From Geminocystis sp. NIES-3708 (GTDB lineage: Bacteria; Cyanobacteriota; Cyanobacteriia; Cyanobacteriales; Cyanobacteriaceae): 64,000 bases of DNA. Position 1 is the stretch's first letter. Every line of letters begins with the position of its first letter. The notes below the pieces were generated by a model. That model ran no database searches. It saw only the letters and a list, made by a program, of their open reading frames with translations, and was not told the origin of the DNA. Positions 9,757-19,545 of the stretch are shown here, one piece after another. The DNA is taken from positions 3,471,656-3,535,655 of the forward strand of contig NZ_AP014815.1 in assembly GCF_001548095.1 (NCBI RefSeq), written 5' to 3'. Both the position numbers and the translations under genes were made by a program.

Positions 9757-11028
9757 TTGAGTATATTTTTGTCTCGAACTCACGGAGAAAATAATTACAA
9801 TCGCAAAGCTGAATCATCAAAAAAAGCTAAAACTTCGAGAAAATCCATCTCTCGGAAAAAACCTTCTACCCTAAGTAGCTCGGCGATAAATAATAGCATT
9901 ATTAAAAAAAATAATATTGTTTCCACCGTTAAACCAACTACCGTTACTGATCAGGAAACTTCTTCTAATTTAGGGAATATTATTCTTAATAATGTTTTTC
10001 GGTTAGCTATTGTTGGCGTGGGAATGGGTACTCTTTTCGGTAGTATTTTGGCAAATCTTGATTTAACAAAACCTTTATTTCCTGCCATTAATATACCTTT
10101 TATCGATGGTTTAGCGGCAAAAATAACTACACCATCATCTACAAAAGAAATTACAGAAGACCAAACGAATCAAAAAGTTGAAGTCATAAATGAAGAAAAA
10201 AATAATCAATCTCTAGCTTTTACTCAAGAATTAATACCTCTTAAAAATAAATTTGCTGAACTTAAAGCTAAATACCCGAAATTAGAACCGGGAGCTTTTT
10301 TTGTGGATTTAGATAATGGTGCGTATGTAAATTTTAACGGTACGTCAAATTTTGCGGCGGCAAGTACCATTAAAATTCCCATCTTAGTCGCATTTTTTCA
10401 AGATGTGGATGCTGGTAAAATTTATCTTGATGAAAAACTGACTACCACTTCATCAAATATAGGTAGTGGTTCAGGAGGAATGCAATATCAACCTGTTGGC
10501 ACTCAATTTTCTGCAATTCACACTGTGACAGAAATGATCATTAACAGTGATAATACAGCTACTAATATGATTATTGAACGTTTAGGAGGTAAGAATGAGT
10601 TAAATAAACGTTTCAAAGAATGGGGTTTAGATATGACGGTAATTAATAACCCGTTACCAGATTTAGAAGGCACGAACACCACGAATCCTCGAGATTTAGC
10701 AATGGTATTAGTTAAAGTTAATCAGGGGGATTTAATTTCTTTGCGATCGCGCGATCGTCTTTTAGAAATTATGAGACAAACTAAAACTAGAACATTATTA
10801 CCCCAAGGAATCGAAGAAGAAGCCTCTATCGCTCATAAAACAGGTGATATTGGCACTATTTTAGGTGATGCAGGAATTGTTGATATACCGACAGGAAAAC
10901 GTTATATTGGTGCAGTATTAGTGAAACGTCCTTACAATGATTATTCTGCCAGAACTTTAATTCAAGAAATTTCTCGCACTGGTTATCAACATTTAAAAAA
11001 TTATTCTCCTCGTTCTCCTTTAAAATAG
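9757..11028 (+). CDS. Membrane-anchored serine hydrolase, class A beta-lactamase fold
   Basis: A 423-residue protein starting at TTG 9757, chosen because an excellent GAGGGGAGA ribosome site lies 4-5 nt before it. A basic, Ser/Lys-rich cytoplasmic tail is followed by one TM segment (about 83-103), a linker, and a beta-lactamase-like domain with S203-x-x-K206 (STIK), S264-D265-N266 and K361-T362-G363. All three catalytic motifs are present. Such anchored enzymes are widespread in cyanobacteria and may act on peptidoglycan peptides; calling it an antibiotic-resistance enzyme would go beyond the data. Single gene. Confidence 0.82.
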   Translation: MSIFLSRTHGENNYNRKAESSKKAKTSRKSISRKKPSTLSSSAINNSIIKKNNIVSTVKPTTVTDQETSSNLGNIILNNVFRLAIVGVGMGTLFGSILANLDLTKPLFPAINIPFIDGLAAKITTPSSTKEITEDQTNQKVEVINEEKNNQSLAFTQELIPLKNKFAELKAKYPKLEPGAFFVDLDNGAYVNFNGTSNFAAASTIKIPILVAFFQDVDAGKIYLDEKLTTTSSNIGSGSGGMQYQPVGTQFSAIHTVTEMIINSDNTATNMIIERLGGKNELNKRFKEWGLDMTVINNPLPDLEGTNTTNPRDLAMVLVKVNQGDLISLRSRDRLLEIMRQTKTRTLLPQGIEEEASIAHKTGDIGTILGDAGIVDIPTGKRYIGAVLVKRPYNDYSARTLIQEISRTGYQHLKNYSPRSPLK

Positions 11029-11173
11029 GTAATGTGGGGGTGAATGGTATTTGCCCTCAATTAATACACTACCTTGGTTTCACAGAAGGAAAATGATAAA
11101 GACAAAACAGGAAGACAAGTAAAAAATTCTCAATACCATATAAATATTTGTGCATTTTTAAAATAATCAGCAA

Positions 11174-12328
11174 TTAAGCGATTAAAATTTGTTCACAGAG
11201 TTTGTCTTCTAAATCTTTTTCCTCTAAGTTTACAGTAGCGATCGCATTTTGGATAATTTCCGTAATGGATAATCCTTGTTGATATTGTTGTAACCACTGT
11301 TGTGCTTGATTGCCCTGACTCAAGATTTTGTAAGCAGGAGTTAAGAAACAAGAAAATCCTTTAGCTTTTGCAATAGGATATAATTCACCGATTAATTCCT
11401 CTAACCAATCACGGGCGATAATTTTACTACCATCTTGCCAACGATATAATTGAGCATCTAAACTATTTTCGCTGACGGCTTGTTCATTATGTTTTGTTAT
11501 TTTTAACAATTCTGTCTCTAAATCACCATGATTAATCTTACTTTGTAGTAAAGGATCAAAGGTATCATCATTTAAAATTTGATGGACTCTTGCTTCTAAA
11601 ATAGCCGTTATCGCTAATAAATGAATGGGGTTTAAGACTAAATCAGAAATTCGCACCTCAAGACGGTTTAAACTATAAGGACGATTATCTCCATTGGGAC
11701 GTACAGAACACCATAGATGTCTTACGTTCTGCATTGTACCTAAAATTAATTGTTGTTTTGTCCACTCAATAAAATGATGGTGATTTGTGAATAAAGGTAC
11801 ATTGTCGGGGGTTTGAGGAAATAAACGCCAACGGGTAGAATGAAAACCTGTCACTTCGTTATCTAAGAAAGGAGAAGACGCACTCAATGCTAGTAATAAA
11901 GGTGCTTCTAATCTAATTAAACGATAGGCTTGAAATAGTTTTTCAATGTTTTCGATGCCAATGTTAATATGAATACTAGCAGTGACAATTTTTGTATGAT
12001 AAGTTTGCTCAATGTAGTCATGATAATGATTGTCAGGATCTGAGCGAAAAAATCTGCTACTATCGCCTAATGATAAAGTACTGCCCGGAATAATGGTATA
12101 GTTACCCAACGATTGAAGGTATTTTCGTAAATCTCGCCGAGGACGTAATAAAGCACATAATAAACGATCGTAATTACATAAAGGAGCAGTAGTATATTCT
12201 ACATTACGACTATCAGGTTCTCGGACAAAACCATGTAAATCTTTAACAATTTGACTCGAAAGCCCTATTACTTCACCTTCGGGAGTGCCTGTATAAACTT
12301 CAACTTCAAATCCTTTCGATAATAGCAC
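11174..12328 (-). CDS. gshA: Glutamate-cysteine ligase, cyanobacterial type
   Basis: A 384-residue enzyme of the ATP-grasp-like GCS2 group used by cyanobacteria for the first step of glutathione synthesis, joining glutamate and cysteine. Recognisable parts are MLLSKGFEVEVYTG at the start, the DSRNVEYTTAPLCNYDRLL block, HINIGIEN, LALSASSPFLD and the substrate-site region HLWCSVRPNGDNRPYSLNRLE. The length agrees with the family. No gshB is nearby. A HIP1 site lies inside the gene at 11238. Confidence 0.92.
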   Translation of the reverse strand: MLLSKGFEVEVYTGTPEGEVIGLSSQIVKDLHGFVREPDSRNVEYTTAPLCNYDRLLCALLRPRRDLRKYLQSLGNYTIIPGSTLSLGDSSRFFRSDPDNHYHDYIEQTYHTKIVTASIHINIGIENIEKLFQAYRLIRLEAPLLLALSASSPFLDNEVTGFHSTRWRLFPQTPDNVPLFTNHHHFIEWTKQQLILGTMQNVRHLWCSVRPNGDNRPYSLNRLEVRISDLVLNPIHLLAITAILEARVHQILNDDTFDPLLQSKINHGDLETELLKITKHNEQAVSENSLDAQLYRWQDGSKIIARDWLEELIGELYPIAKAKGFSCFLTPAYKILSQGNQAQQWLQQYQQGLSITEIIQNAIATVNLEEKDLEDKLCEQILIA

Positions 12329-12501
12329 ATTTTTGCCTCAATCTTTGCTCTATAAGACTAATTATACTTTGGAGAGGAATAATTTGAGCTTATTTCCCTT
12401 AAACATCAAATTATTGACACTTTATGCCATGAAATTAGAGATTTCTAAAGTTATCTGACAATATTTAATCATTTTTTTAAATTAACTTAACAAAAAATTG
12501 T

Positions 12502-13149
12502 TTAATACCATTTTTCATGCCATTGTTGTAACTGCTCAATTTCCCGTTGTTGAGAATTAATAATATTTTGGGCTAAAGTTTGCATTTCTGGGCGTTGAGA
12601 TTTTGCTAATAAGTCTTTTGCCATTTTCACTGCCCCTTGATGATGGGGAATCATGGCATTAATAAACCGTAAATCAAACTCGTTATCTGCTTTACCTAAA
12701 TCCATATCCATACGCATGGAGGCAATTTGAGCTTCAGACATTATCATAGAATGATTCATCGTAGAATGCCAAGCCATAGGAGTATCTGGTGCGGAAGGAT
12801 ACCAACTACTACGCCATTGTCGCATTTCAGAAATTTCTTTGTCTTGAGTTTCAATTATTTCCGTTGCTAAGGTTTTAATTTCATTCCGTGAAGATTTTAC
12901 TAACGCTTCTTTTGCCATTATGACTGCCCCTTCATGATGAGGTATCATAACATCAATAAAGCGTAAATCATATTCAGCATCCGCAGGACCTAAATTCATA
13001 GCACTATGACCCATCATAGTATGATTCGTCATGGTAGTTTGAGAACTGGTTACAGAGTCAAAAATATTATTCTCACCACACCCGATAACAACCCCTGTCA
13101 AGGTAGTTAGTAATAATGTTGAAATAAAACTCGTGAAATATTTAGACAT
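12502..13149 (-). CDS. Lipoprotein with two DUF305 domains
   Basis: A 215-residue exported protein. The signal peptide ends in a lipobox (VVIGC, Cys24), so the mature protein should be lipid-anchored. Two DUF305 units follow, each with the LRFIDVMIPHHEGAV / LRFINAMIPHHQGAV helix and a later EI..LQ/MRQWR segment. They are tandem duplicates of a four-helix ferritin-like domain. The Met- and His-rich linkers (HTMMGHSAMN, NHSMIMS) suggest binding of copper or another soft metal; that function is inference. The N-terminal linker follows directly after the anchor. Confidence 0.88.
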   Translation of the reverse strand: MSKYFTSFISTLLLTTLTGVVIGCGENNIFDSVTSSQTTMTNHTMMGHSAMNLGPADAEYDLRFIDVMIPHHEGAVIMAKEALVKSSRNEIKTLATEIIETQDKEISEMRQWRSSWYPSAPDTPMAWHSTMNHSMIMSEAQIASMRMDMDLGKADNEFDLRFINAMIPHHQGAVKMAKDLLAKSQRPEMQTLAQNIINSQQREIEQLQQWHEKWY

Positions 13150-13566
13150 TTTATAATTGCAAGTAGTATGTTATTGAATATCAACATTCTAAGTTAAATT
13201 ACTTGTTATTTAGAAACATAAAAAAAATAATTTGTTTTACTTATTACTAAAATCATCATAATCAACGATAATAAAAATATAGCCTTAAGATGAAAATACA
13301 ACTATTTGTGGTGAAAATGTGGCAGTGCCTCAGCCTACTTTTAGTGATGATGCTTGAACAAGGTTTTATATAAACAGAAAAACCCATTTTTTCAACTAAA
13401 AACTCTGCTAAAGTTGCTTAATTTTTGGGTTGGTTTGTTTATGCAATAAAAAATAAAACTCTATTTCAAAATATCATAACAGTTTGTTAGGTTTTCATGA
13501 GTTAATCTCTAACTTTTATAAATTGATTATCAATTATTCACTATTAATTATTCATTATTAACTATT
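13150..13566. other. 417 bp intergenic region with a compound hairpin
   Basis: This divergent spacer contains a two-part plus-strand hairpin. The outer arms are AACCCA (13381-13386) and TGGGTT (13426-13431); the inner arms are CAACT (13393-13397) and AGTTG (13412-13416). The right side is followed by GGTTTGTTT. About 70 nt upstream, around 13318-13377, is a slightly GC-richer stretch with only tiny ORFs. A short RNA ending at the hairpin is possible but not shown. The last 40 bp before the next gene are low-complexity ATTATTCA/ATTAACT-like repeats. Confidence 0.35.
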
Positions 13567-14118
13567 ATGGTAACAGCTTTTATTCCTCTTAATTCTCTAG
13601 TTAATGAGCATCTTAAAATGCTTTCTGTTAGTGATTCATTAAGTCAAGTAACTTTAAATTTAGCGGCTGAAGATATAAGAACTGTATCGCAACAACAACA
13701 CGAACAAGCTAATACGTTAACTACTAAATTAAATATTCTTTTTGTCGTAAATGGTGCATTATTAACAAGTTTAAGTATTTCTCGCTTAATTTATGTACCT
13801 AGTATTTTTAGTTTAGTAGAAGTGTTAGGATTTTTAGTTAATTTTATTTTATTAATTAATGCTTTTTTACCTCGTCAAGTAATTATTAGTCCTAATTTAG
13901 AAGATAATAAATTTTTAGAACGTTATTTAGCCTTATCCCCTGAAGAATATCAATTACAAATGATGGCGAATTTTGTAGAAATTTATAAAGCAAATAAAAT
14001 AAGAATTGATGATATTTCTCAATCTTTAATTTATGCGGCTTATACCACATTAACTATTGCTATTTCTATCATGATTAATATTTTATTTACCTATTTTATT
14101 GCTGTTTTTACTGTGTAA
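13567..14118 (+). CDS. Unrecognised membrane protein, three or four TM segments
   Basis: A 183-residue protein I do not recognise as a named family. An amphipathic N-terminal helix precedes hydrophobic segments at about 50-68, 76-97 and 153-182; the last may hold one long or two short spans. Between them lies a cytoplasmic-looking linker with EEYQLQMMANFVEIYKANKIRIDD. The arrangement of a TM pair, a charged linker ending in N/K-x-I-xx-IS, and a C-terminal TM resembles Pycsar-effector/SLATT-like membrane proteins in topology. No nucleotide cyclase or other defence gene is next to it, so that likeness is weak. The 88-residue gene follows after 199 bp. Confidence 0.6.
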   Translation: MVTAFIPLNSLVNEHLKMLSVSDSLSQVTLNLAAEDIRTVSQQQHEQANTLTTKLNILFVVNGALLTSLSISRLIYVPSIFSLVEVLGFLVNFILLINAFLPRQVIISPNLEDNKFLERYLALSPEEYQLQMMANFVEIYKANKIRIDDISQSLIYAAYTTLTIAISIMINILFTYFIAVFTV

Positions 14119-14317
14119 TAATATTTATCGTCAAATTAAGATTTGAGGTGATCACAAAGTAGCAATATACTTCAGACATCAATTAAGATTATTACTTACT
14201 ATTTCTTGCTTTTAATTACTGACTTGCCGAATGGAATTTTAAATCTGGTATGAGATTTCAGTAAAATAGAATTAACAGGAAAATAAGCTAATTTCAGTAC
14301 ATTATTGGGGAGATACT

Positions 14318-14584
14318 ATGAATAATGATTCTAATGATAATCAAACATCGGATTTAAACGCTGATGAGCCAAAATTCAAATTACCAGATCCTGATCTTGA
14401 TAATATAACTGTGTTAACAGAAAATTTACCCAATAAACCGATTTTACCTTGGAATCGTTATGATTCTGACTGGGATGAAAATCTTAATCAAGATATTGAC
14501 ATAGAAGAAAAAGAACAAGATTTACCGATAGAAGAAGTCATCATTCCTATCAAAAAAGGTCAAGATCTAAGTAAGATAGATTAG
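14318..14584 (+). CDS. Small acidic hypothetical protein
   Basis: An 88-residue, very acidic protein (many Asp and Glu, few aromatic residues) with no TM segment or recognised motif. A strong ribosome site (GGGGAG) 6 nt before the ATG supports expression. It ends 21 bp before dnaE on the same strand, so the two are probably cotranscribed. The stretch KLPDPDLDNITVLTENLPNK followed by PWNRYDSDWDE may be an interaction motif in an otherwise disordered chain. Function unknown. Confidence 0.65.
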   Translation: MNNDSNDNQTSDLNADEPKFKLPDPDLDNITVLTENLPNKPILPWNRYDSDWDENLNQDIDIEEKEQDLPIEEVIIPIKKGQDLSKID

Positions 14585-14605
14585 TAGTTTTCAATTGTTT
14601 AACTA

Positions 14606-17236
14606 ATGTCTTTTGTTGGTTTACATATCCATACTGATTATAGTCTTCTTGATGGTGCTTCTCAAATTCCTGCTCTAATTGATCGTGCTAAAGAATTAAA
14701 TATGCCTGCCATCGCCATTACGGATCATGGTGTGATGTATGGAGCAATACAATTAATCAAACATTGTATGAATAAAGGCATTAAGCCTATAATCGGCAAT
14801 GAAATGTATGTAATTAATGCAGATATAATAGAAAAACATAAAAAAATCAGAAAATATCATCAAATTGTTTTAGCAAAAGATACAAAAGGTTATCAAAATT
14901 TAGTTAAATTAACTACTATTTCTCACCTTCAGGGAATGCAGGGAAAAGGTATTTTTAGTCGTCCTTGTATTAATAAAGAGCTACTAAAAGAATATAGTGA
15001 AGGTTTAATTGTAACAAGTGCTTGTTTAGGGGGTGAAATTCCTCAAGCAATTTTACAGGGAGATTATAAAAAAGCTAGAGAAGTTGCTAAGTGGTACAAA
15101 GGAGTTTTTGGAGATGATTTTTATTTAGAAATTCAAGATCATGGTTCTCAAGAAGATAGAATTGTTAATACTGAAATTGTCAAAATCAGTAATAAATTAG
15201 ATATAAAAATAGTTGCAACTAATGATTCTCACTTTATTTCTTGTAATGATGTAGAAGCCCATGATGCCCTTTTATGTATTCAAACAAATAAGAATATTGA
15301 GGAATTAAAAAGACTACGTTATTCGGGAACAGAATATCTTAAATCGGAAGCAGAAATGAGGTTATTATTTAGAGATCATCTTGATGATGAAACTATCAAA
15401 AAAGCCATTATAAACACTTTAGAAATAGCCGAAAAAATTAAGCATTATAATGTATTAGGAGAACCTCGAATTCCTAATTATGAAGTACCATCAGGACACA
15501 CTGCTGAAAGTTATTTAGAAGAAGTGACATGGGAAGGCTTATTAAAAAGATTAAAATGCTATAAACGTAATGAAGTTTCTCAAGAATATCGAGAGCGTTT
15601 AGAGTATGAATTAAAGATGATGGAAAAGATGGGTTTTTGCACCTATTTTTTAGTAGTTTGGGATTATATTAAATATGCAAGAGATAATAACATTCCTGTA
15701 GGTCCTGGAAGAGGTTCAGCGGCAGGATCTCTGGTAGCTTATGCTTTAGGAATTACTAATATTGATCCTGTTCATCATGGTTTATTATTTGAAAGATTTT
15801 TAAATCCTGAACGTAAATCTATGCCCGATGTTGATACGGATTTTTGCATAGATAAAAGAGATCAAATGATCAAATATGTCACAGATAAATACGGTGAAGA
15901 TAAAGTGGCACAAATTATCACTTTTAACCGTTTAACATCAAAATCAGTATTAAAAGATGTGGCTAGAGTTCTTGCTATTCCTTATGCTGAGTCAGATCAT
16001 ATGGCAAAATTAATTCCAGTTTCTAGGGGTAAGCCTACTAAGTTAAAAGTGATGATTTCTGAAGAAACACCATCACCAGAATTTAAAGAAAAATATGATC
16101 AAGAGCCTCATGTTAAGAAGTGGTTAGACATGGCAATTAGAATTGAAGGAACGAATAAAACTTTTGGAGTTCATGCCGCAGGAGTAGTAATTTCTAGTCA
16201 GAGATTAGATGAAATTGTGCCTTTACAAAAAAATAATGAAGGAGCGGTTATTACTCAATATTTTATGGAAGATTTAGAATCATTAGGCTTATTAAAAATG
16301 GACTTTTTAGGCTTAAAAAATCTAACAACAATTCAAAAAACTGCCGAATTAATTAAGCAAAATCAAAACTTAGATATAGATGTTGATGAATTACCTATCG
16401 GGGAAAGAAAAGCCTTAGAAATTCTGGCGAAAGGCACAAGTAAAAAATTACCTAATGATGTAGCACAAACTCATAAACTTTTAGAAAGAGGAGATTTGGA
16501 AGGTATTTTTCAGTTAGAGTCTGATGGCATGAAACAAATTGTTAAAGACTTAAAACCGTCAGGAATTGAGGATATTTCTTCTATTTTAGCTCTTTATCGT
16601 CCTGGACCTCTTGATGCTGGTTTGATCCCTATTTTTATCGATCGAAAACATGGAAGATTAGAGATAAAATATGAGCATCCTCTTCTCGAACCGATTTTAA
16701 AAGAAACTTATGCAGTACTTGTATATCAAGAGCAAATTATGAAAATGGCTCAAGATTTAGCAGGATATTCTTTAGGTGAAGCTGACTTATTACGCCGTGC
16801 GATGGGTAAGAAAAAAGCCTCAGAAATGGAAAAACATCGAGAAATTTTTATTGATGGTTCGATGAAAAATGGAGTTAAAAAAGAAACTGCTGAGAATTTA
16901 TTTAAACAAATGGTGCAATTTGCTGAATATTGTTTAAGTGAAGATACAGAAATTTTAACGGTAGAATATGGTGCAATTCCTATTGGTAAAATTGTCAAAG
17001 AAAATATTAATTGTCAAGTTTATAGTGTCGATAAAAATGGCTTTATTTATACTCAAAATATTGCTCAATGGCATAACAGAGGTGATCAAGAAGTTTTTGA
17101 ATATGAATTAGAAGATGGTAGAATAATTCGGGCAACAAAAGATCATAAAATGATGACAAAAGATAATCAAATGTTACCCATCGATGATATTTTTACTCAA
17201 GGTTTAGATTTATTAGAAATAAATATTAAATATTAA
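14606..17236 (+). CDS. dnaE: DNA polymerase III alpha subunit, N-terminal part, fused to a split intein half
   Basis: An 876-residue protein. Residues 1-775 are the first part of the replicative polymerase: a PHP domain ([21 protein letters not shown]), the palm with [10 protein letters not shown] at 366-375, and the catalytic acidic pair PDVDTD at 407-412. The polymerase stops at FAEY (residue 775), and residues 776-876 are the intein N-half. In cyanobacteria the C-terminal extein carrying the tail, tau- and beta-binding regions comes from a separate locus, dnaE-C, and is joined by protein trans-splicing. No dnaE-C is in this window. The truncated-looking length is therefore normal for the phylum and is not a broken gene. 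Confidence 0.96.
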   Translation: MSFVGLHIHTDYSLLDGASQIPALIDRAKELNMPAIAITDHGVMYGAIQLIKHCMNKGIKPIIGNEMYVINADIIEKHKKIRKYHQIVLAKDTKGYQNLVKLTTISHLQGMQGKGIFSRPCINKELLKEYSEGLIVTSACLGGEIPQAILQGDYKKAREVAKWYKGVFGDDFYLEIQDHGSQEDRIVNTEIVKISNKLDIKIVATNDSHFISCNDVEAHDALLCIQTNKNIEELKRLRYSGTEYLKSEAEMRLLFRDHLDDETIKKAIINTLEIAEKIKHYNVLGEPRIPNYEVPSGHTAESYLEEVTWEGLLKRLKCYKRNEVSQEYRERLEYELKMMEKMGFCTYFLVVWDYIKYARDNNIPVGPGRGSAAGSLVAYALGITNIDPVHHGLLFERFLNPERKSMPDVDTDFCIDKRDQMIKYVTDKYGEDKVAQIITFNRLTSKSVLKDVARVLAIPYAESDHMAKLIPVSRGKPTKLKVMISEETPSPEFKEKYDQEPHVKKWLDMAIRIEGTNKTFGVHAAGVVISSQRLDEIVPLQKNNEGAVITQYFMEDLESLGLLKMDFLGLKNLTTIQKTAELIKQNQNLDIDVDELPIGERKALEILAKGTSKKLPNDVAQTHKLLERGDLEGIFQLESDGMKQIVKDLKPSGIEDISSILALYRPGPLDAGLIPIFIDRKHGRLEIKYEHPLLEPILKETYAVLVYQEQIMKMAQDLAGYSLGEADLLRRAMGKKKASEMEKHREIFIDGSMKNGVKKETAENLFKQMVQFAEYCLSEDTEILTVEYGAIPIGKIVKENINCQVYSVDKNGFIYTQNIAQWHNRGDQEVFEYELEDGRIIRATKDHKMMTKDNQMLPIDDIFTQGLDLLEINIKY
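16931..17233 (+). other. N-terminal half of the split DnaE intein
   Basis: 101 residues, starting at the catalytic Cys codon TGT 16931 and ending at the dnaE stop. Block A is [14 protein letters not shown], with Cys1 attacking the preceding peptide bond. Block B is the TKDH motif inside [11 protein letters not shown]. The segment [20 protein letters not shown] matches known cyanobacterial DnaE inteins such as Synechocystis and Nostoc nearly residue for residue. No endonuclease domain is present. Its C-half partner must be encoded at the dnaE-C locus elsewhere. Confidence 0.96.
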
Positions 17237-17247
17237 TACTCAATAAT

Positions 17248-17859
17248 TTATTGATTAATGAATAGATCAAAAATTTCGCTAAAATCTTTTCTGATAAACT
17301 GTTCATGAGTCTTTTTTAACCAATTAAAACTATATACATTAATTGCTTTAAATTGTTCATCAGGTAAAGCATTATTAGTATAAGGTTTTAAACTTTTACT
17401 AGCTAAATCCAGACTTTTTTCTGCATATTCTAAGTAATGTTTATTCTCTCGTTGAATGGAACTGATTTTAACTAAAGTTTTGTACAAATTTTTTAAAGGT
17501 TCAATATCTTGTTTTATGACATCAATTGAATAAGAAATATTGCCAATATGGAATTTAATTTCAATGTCTAAATCAACTGTTCCAGCCGTTTCTAAAGTAA
17601 CATCACTAATAGGATTATTTTTATAACTAAAACGTTTTAATAATCTTTTTTTGCTCGTAGCAGAAGAACCATCAAGATGAATTAAAGCATAATTTGTAAA
17701 ACAATATTCATCTGATTTAGACTTAATAAGAAAATAGATTTTTTCACCGTCTTCATGGAGAATATAATCATCAGATTCAACCTTATGATAATCCTTGGGT
17801 GAAATAATTGTACCTATATCACTTAAACCTAATACATCCGAAGCAATATTTTTAAACAT
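17248..17859 (-). CDS. Bacterial PH-domain protein
   Basis: A 203-residue soluble protein. Residues 15-125 have the pattern of a bacterial pleckstrin-homology fold (PF08000 type): YILHEDGEKIYFLIKSKSDE, FTNYALIHLDG and a Lys-rich KKRLLKRFSYKNNPISDV turn. The C-terminal 70 residues are helical and resemble the YvbH-like oligomerisation region. Its function is unknown; homologues are common in Firmicutes and scattered in cyanobacteria. It converges on dnaE, 11 bp apart, without an obvious terminator between them. Confidence 0.75.
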   Translation of the reverse strand: MFKNIASDVLGLSDIGTIISPKDYHKVESDDYILHEDGEKIYFLIKSKSDEYCFTNYALIHLDGSSATSKKRLLKRFSYKNNPISDVTLETAGTVDLDIEIKFHIGNISYSIDVIKQDIEPLKNLYKTLVKISSIQRENKHYLEYAEKSLDLASKSLKPYTNNALPDEQFKAINVYSFNWLKKTHEQFIRKDFSEIFDLFINQ

Positions 17860-18008
17860 AGTTTAGTTACCTTGTTGATTTTTAGGTGAATAAATTTCAT
17901 TATATAATAGTAAAAACAAAATTAGTTTTAATTAATTGACAAAATTATGATTGAGGATTAAAATTGAATATTTTAGATCAAAAATTATTTTAATAACGTT
18001 ATAAATTC

Positions 18009-18359
18009 ATGCCTTTAATTAAAGTTCAAACTTCTATCTCTACCCCAGATTCAGCAAAAGTAAAAAACTTATTAAGTAGCTTATCAGGTAAATTAGCCAA
18101 ACATTTAGGAAAACCTGAATCTTATGTTATGACAGCTTTTGAATCTGATGTTATCATGAGTTTTGCAGGAACTTTTGAGCCTGTTTGCTATGTAAAAATA
18201 AAAAGTGTTGGTACAATGAATCCTAATCAAACTAAAGCAATGAGTCAAGATTTTTGTCAAGAAATTAATGATAATTTAGCCATAGCAAAAAACCGTATTT
18301 ATATTGAATTTACTGATGCTAAAGGTTCAATGTGGGGTTGGAATAGTTCTACTTTTTAA
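18009..18359 (+). CDS. Tautomerase/MIF-family protein
   Basis: A 116-residue protein of the macrophage-migration-inhibitory-factor superfamily, which catalyses keto-enol tautomerisation (phenylpyruvate, D-dopachrome). Pro2, the catalytic base exposed after Met removal, is present (MPLIKVQTS). The rest follows the family: KHLGKPESYVM, then an internal beta strand, then NRIYIEFTDAKGSMWGWN near the end, where the trimer contacts lie. The length is right for the family. Physiological substrate in bacteria unknown. Single gene. Confidence 0.88.
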   Translation: MPLIKVQTSISTPDSAKVKNLLSSLSGKLAKHLGKPESYVMTAFESDVIMSFAGTFEPVCYVKIKSVGTMNPNQTKAMSQDFCQEINDNLAIAKNRIYIEFTDAKGSMWGWNSSTF

Positions 18360-18493
18360 TGGTTAATTGATCACAAAAAATAAATACAGTAATCCTACTA
18401 TATGAGATTTTCAGAGGCGTTAGCTAATCAGTTGTAAACTTCTAGGTATAGTAAAGTAATATTTATAAATTTATTTTTTATTTTTGGGAATAT

Positions 18494-19462
18494 TTATTGT
18501 TTATTTCCTGATTTTTCTCTTAAAATCCGTAAAAGTGTCTCGAACTCTAAAGGTAAAGGTGCGATCGCCTCAATTCTTTCTTGAGTGATGGGGTGAGTTA
18601 CAGTTAATCGGAAAGCGTGTAAAGCCTGACCAGTTAAATTGACTCCTACAAAATGACCAGCACTATACAAAGGATCACCCAAAATGGGATGTCGGAGGTG
18701 ACTAGCATGGACTCGAATTTGATGAGTTCGTCCCGTTCCTAATGTAAAATGAATAAGAGAATAATTTCCTAGTTTTTCTTTTACCTTCCAATATGTAACG
18801 GCTTCTCTACCTCCTTTCTCTACAGGTACGATCGCCATTTTTTTCCCGTCTGCTGGGTGTCTGCCAATGGGTAAATCAATCATGCCAGATTCTGCTGAAA
18901 AAGATCCATAAACAACCCCCAAATATTCACGAGTTGCTGTTTTTGCCTTTATTTGAGATTGTAAACTATGTAAGACAGGCTCTGTCTTAGCCACCATGAT
19001 TGCCCCTGTGGTATCCTTATCTAGCCTATGAACAATCCCCGGACGTTCAACACCACCTATACCTTGTAAATCAGGACAATGAGCTAATAAGGCATTAACT
19101 AAAGTTCCTTTGCTATGTCCGGGAGCAGGATGTACCACAAAGTTAGCTGGTTTATTAATAATAATCAAATATTCATCTTCATAAAGAATATCTAAAGGAA
19201 TAACTTCAGGAATGAGTGAAGATTCGACAGGAGGAGGAATATGAACGACTATCTGATCATTTTCTTTTAAAATTGTCTTTTTTTGGGTGCAAATAGACTT
19301 ATTAAGTAATACTTGCCCATCTTCGATTAATTTTTGAATACGTGATCGAGACAAACTTGCTAAATGATCAGCTAACCAGACATCAATCCTTTCTCCTGTG
19401 GTTGTAACAGTTAATGATTCTTGAGAATTTTCTAAAAATAATGATGATGTTGTATTAAGCAC
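18494..19462 (-). CDS. RluA/RluD-family pseudouridine synthase
   Basis: A 322-residue enzyme with an N-terminal S4 RNA-binding domain (about 20-80: RIDVWLADHL...SRSRIQKLIEDGQVLLN) and a pseudouridine synthase domain carrying the catalytic motif HRLDKDTTGAIMVAKT (Asp in HRLD). The later RTHQIRVHASHLRHPILGDPLY block is typical of the RluD type, which modifies helix 69 of 23S rRNA. Assignment to RluD instead of another RluA-family member rests on the S4 domain and length. Preceded by its own spacer; likely monocistronic. Confidence 0.9.
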   Translation of the reverse strand: MLNTTSSLFLENSQESLTVTTTGERIDVWLADHLASLSRSRIQKLIEDGQVLLNKSICTQKKTILKENDQIVVHIPPPVESSLIPEVIPLDILYEDEYLIIINKPANFVVHPAPGHSKGTLVNALLAHCPDLQGIGGVERPGIVHRLDKDTTGAIMVAKTEPVLHSLQSQIKAKTATREYLGVVYGSFSAESGMIDLPIGRHPADGKKMAIVPVEKGGREAVTYWKVKEKLGNYSLIHFTLGTGRTHQIRVHASHLRHPILGDPLYSAGHFVGVNLTGQALHAFRLTVTHPITQERIEAIAPLPLEFETLLRILREKSGNKQ

Positions 19463-19545
19463 AAATTTTAAATAAGATTAAACGCAAATTTTAAAAAATA
19501 AGTAAATTGATTTTTTCTAACTTTTAATTCCTAATCCCTAATTAT

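Noticed and set aside
9757-11028. Beta-lactamase resistance gene
   Set aside because: The motifs fit the fold, but anchored homologues are housekeeping in cyanobacteria, and nothing shows beta-lactam hydrolysis.
13318-13377. Remnant of a coding gene (ENVAVPQPTFSDDA frame)
   Set aside because: Only about 14 codons, bounded by stops, no family match.
14606-17236. Truncated dnaE as a pseudogene
   Set aside because: The gene ends in a complete intein N-half at the standard split site, so the short length is normal.
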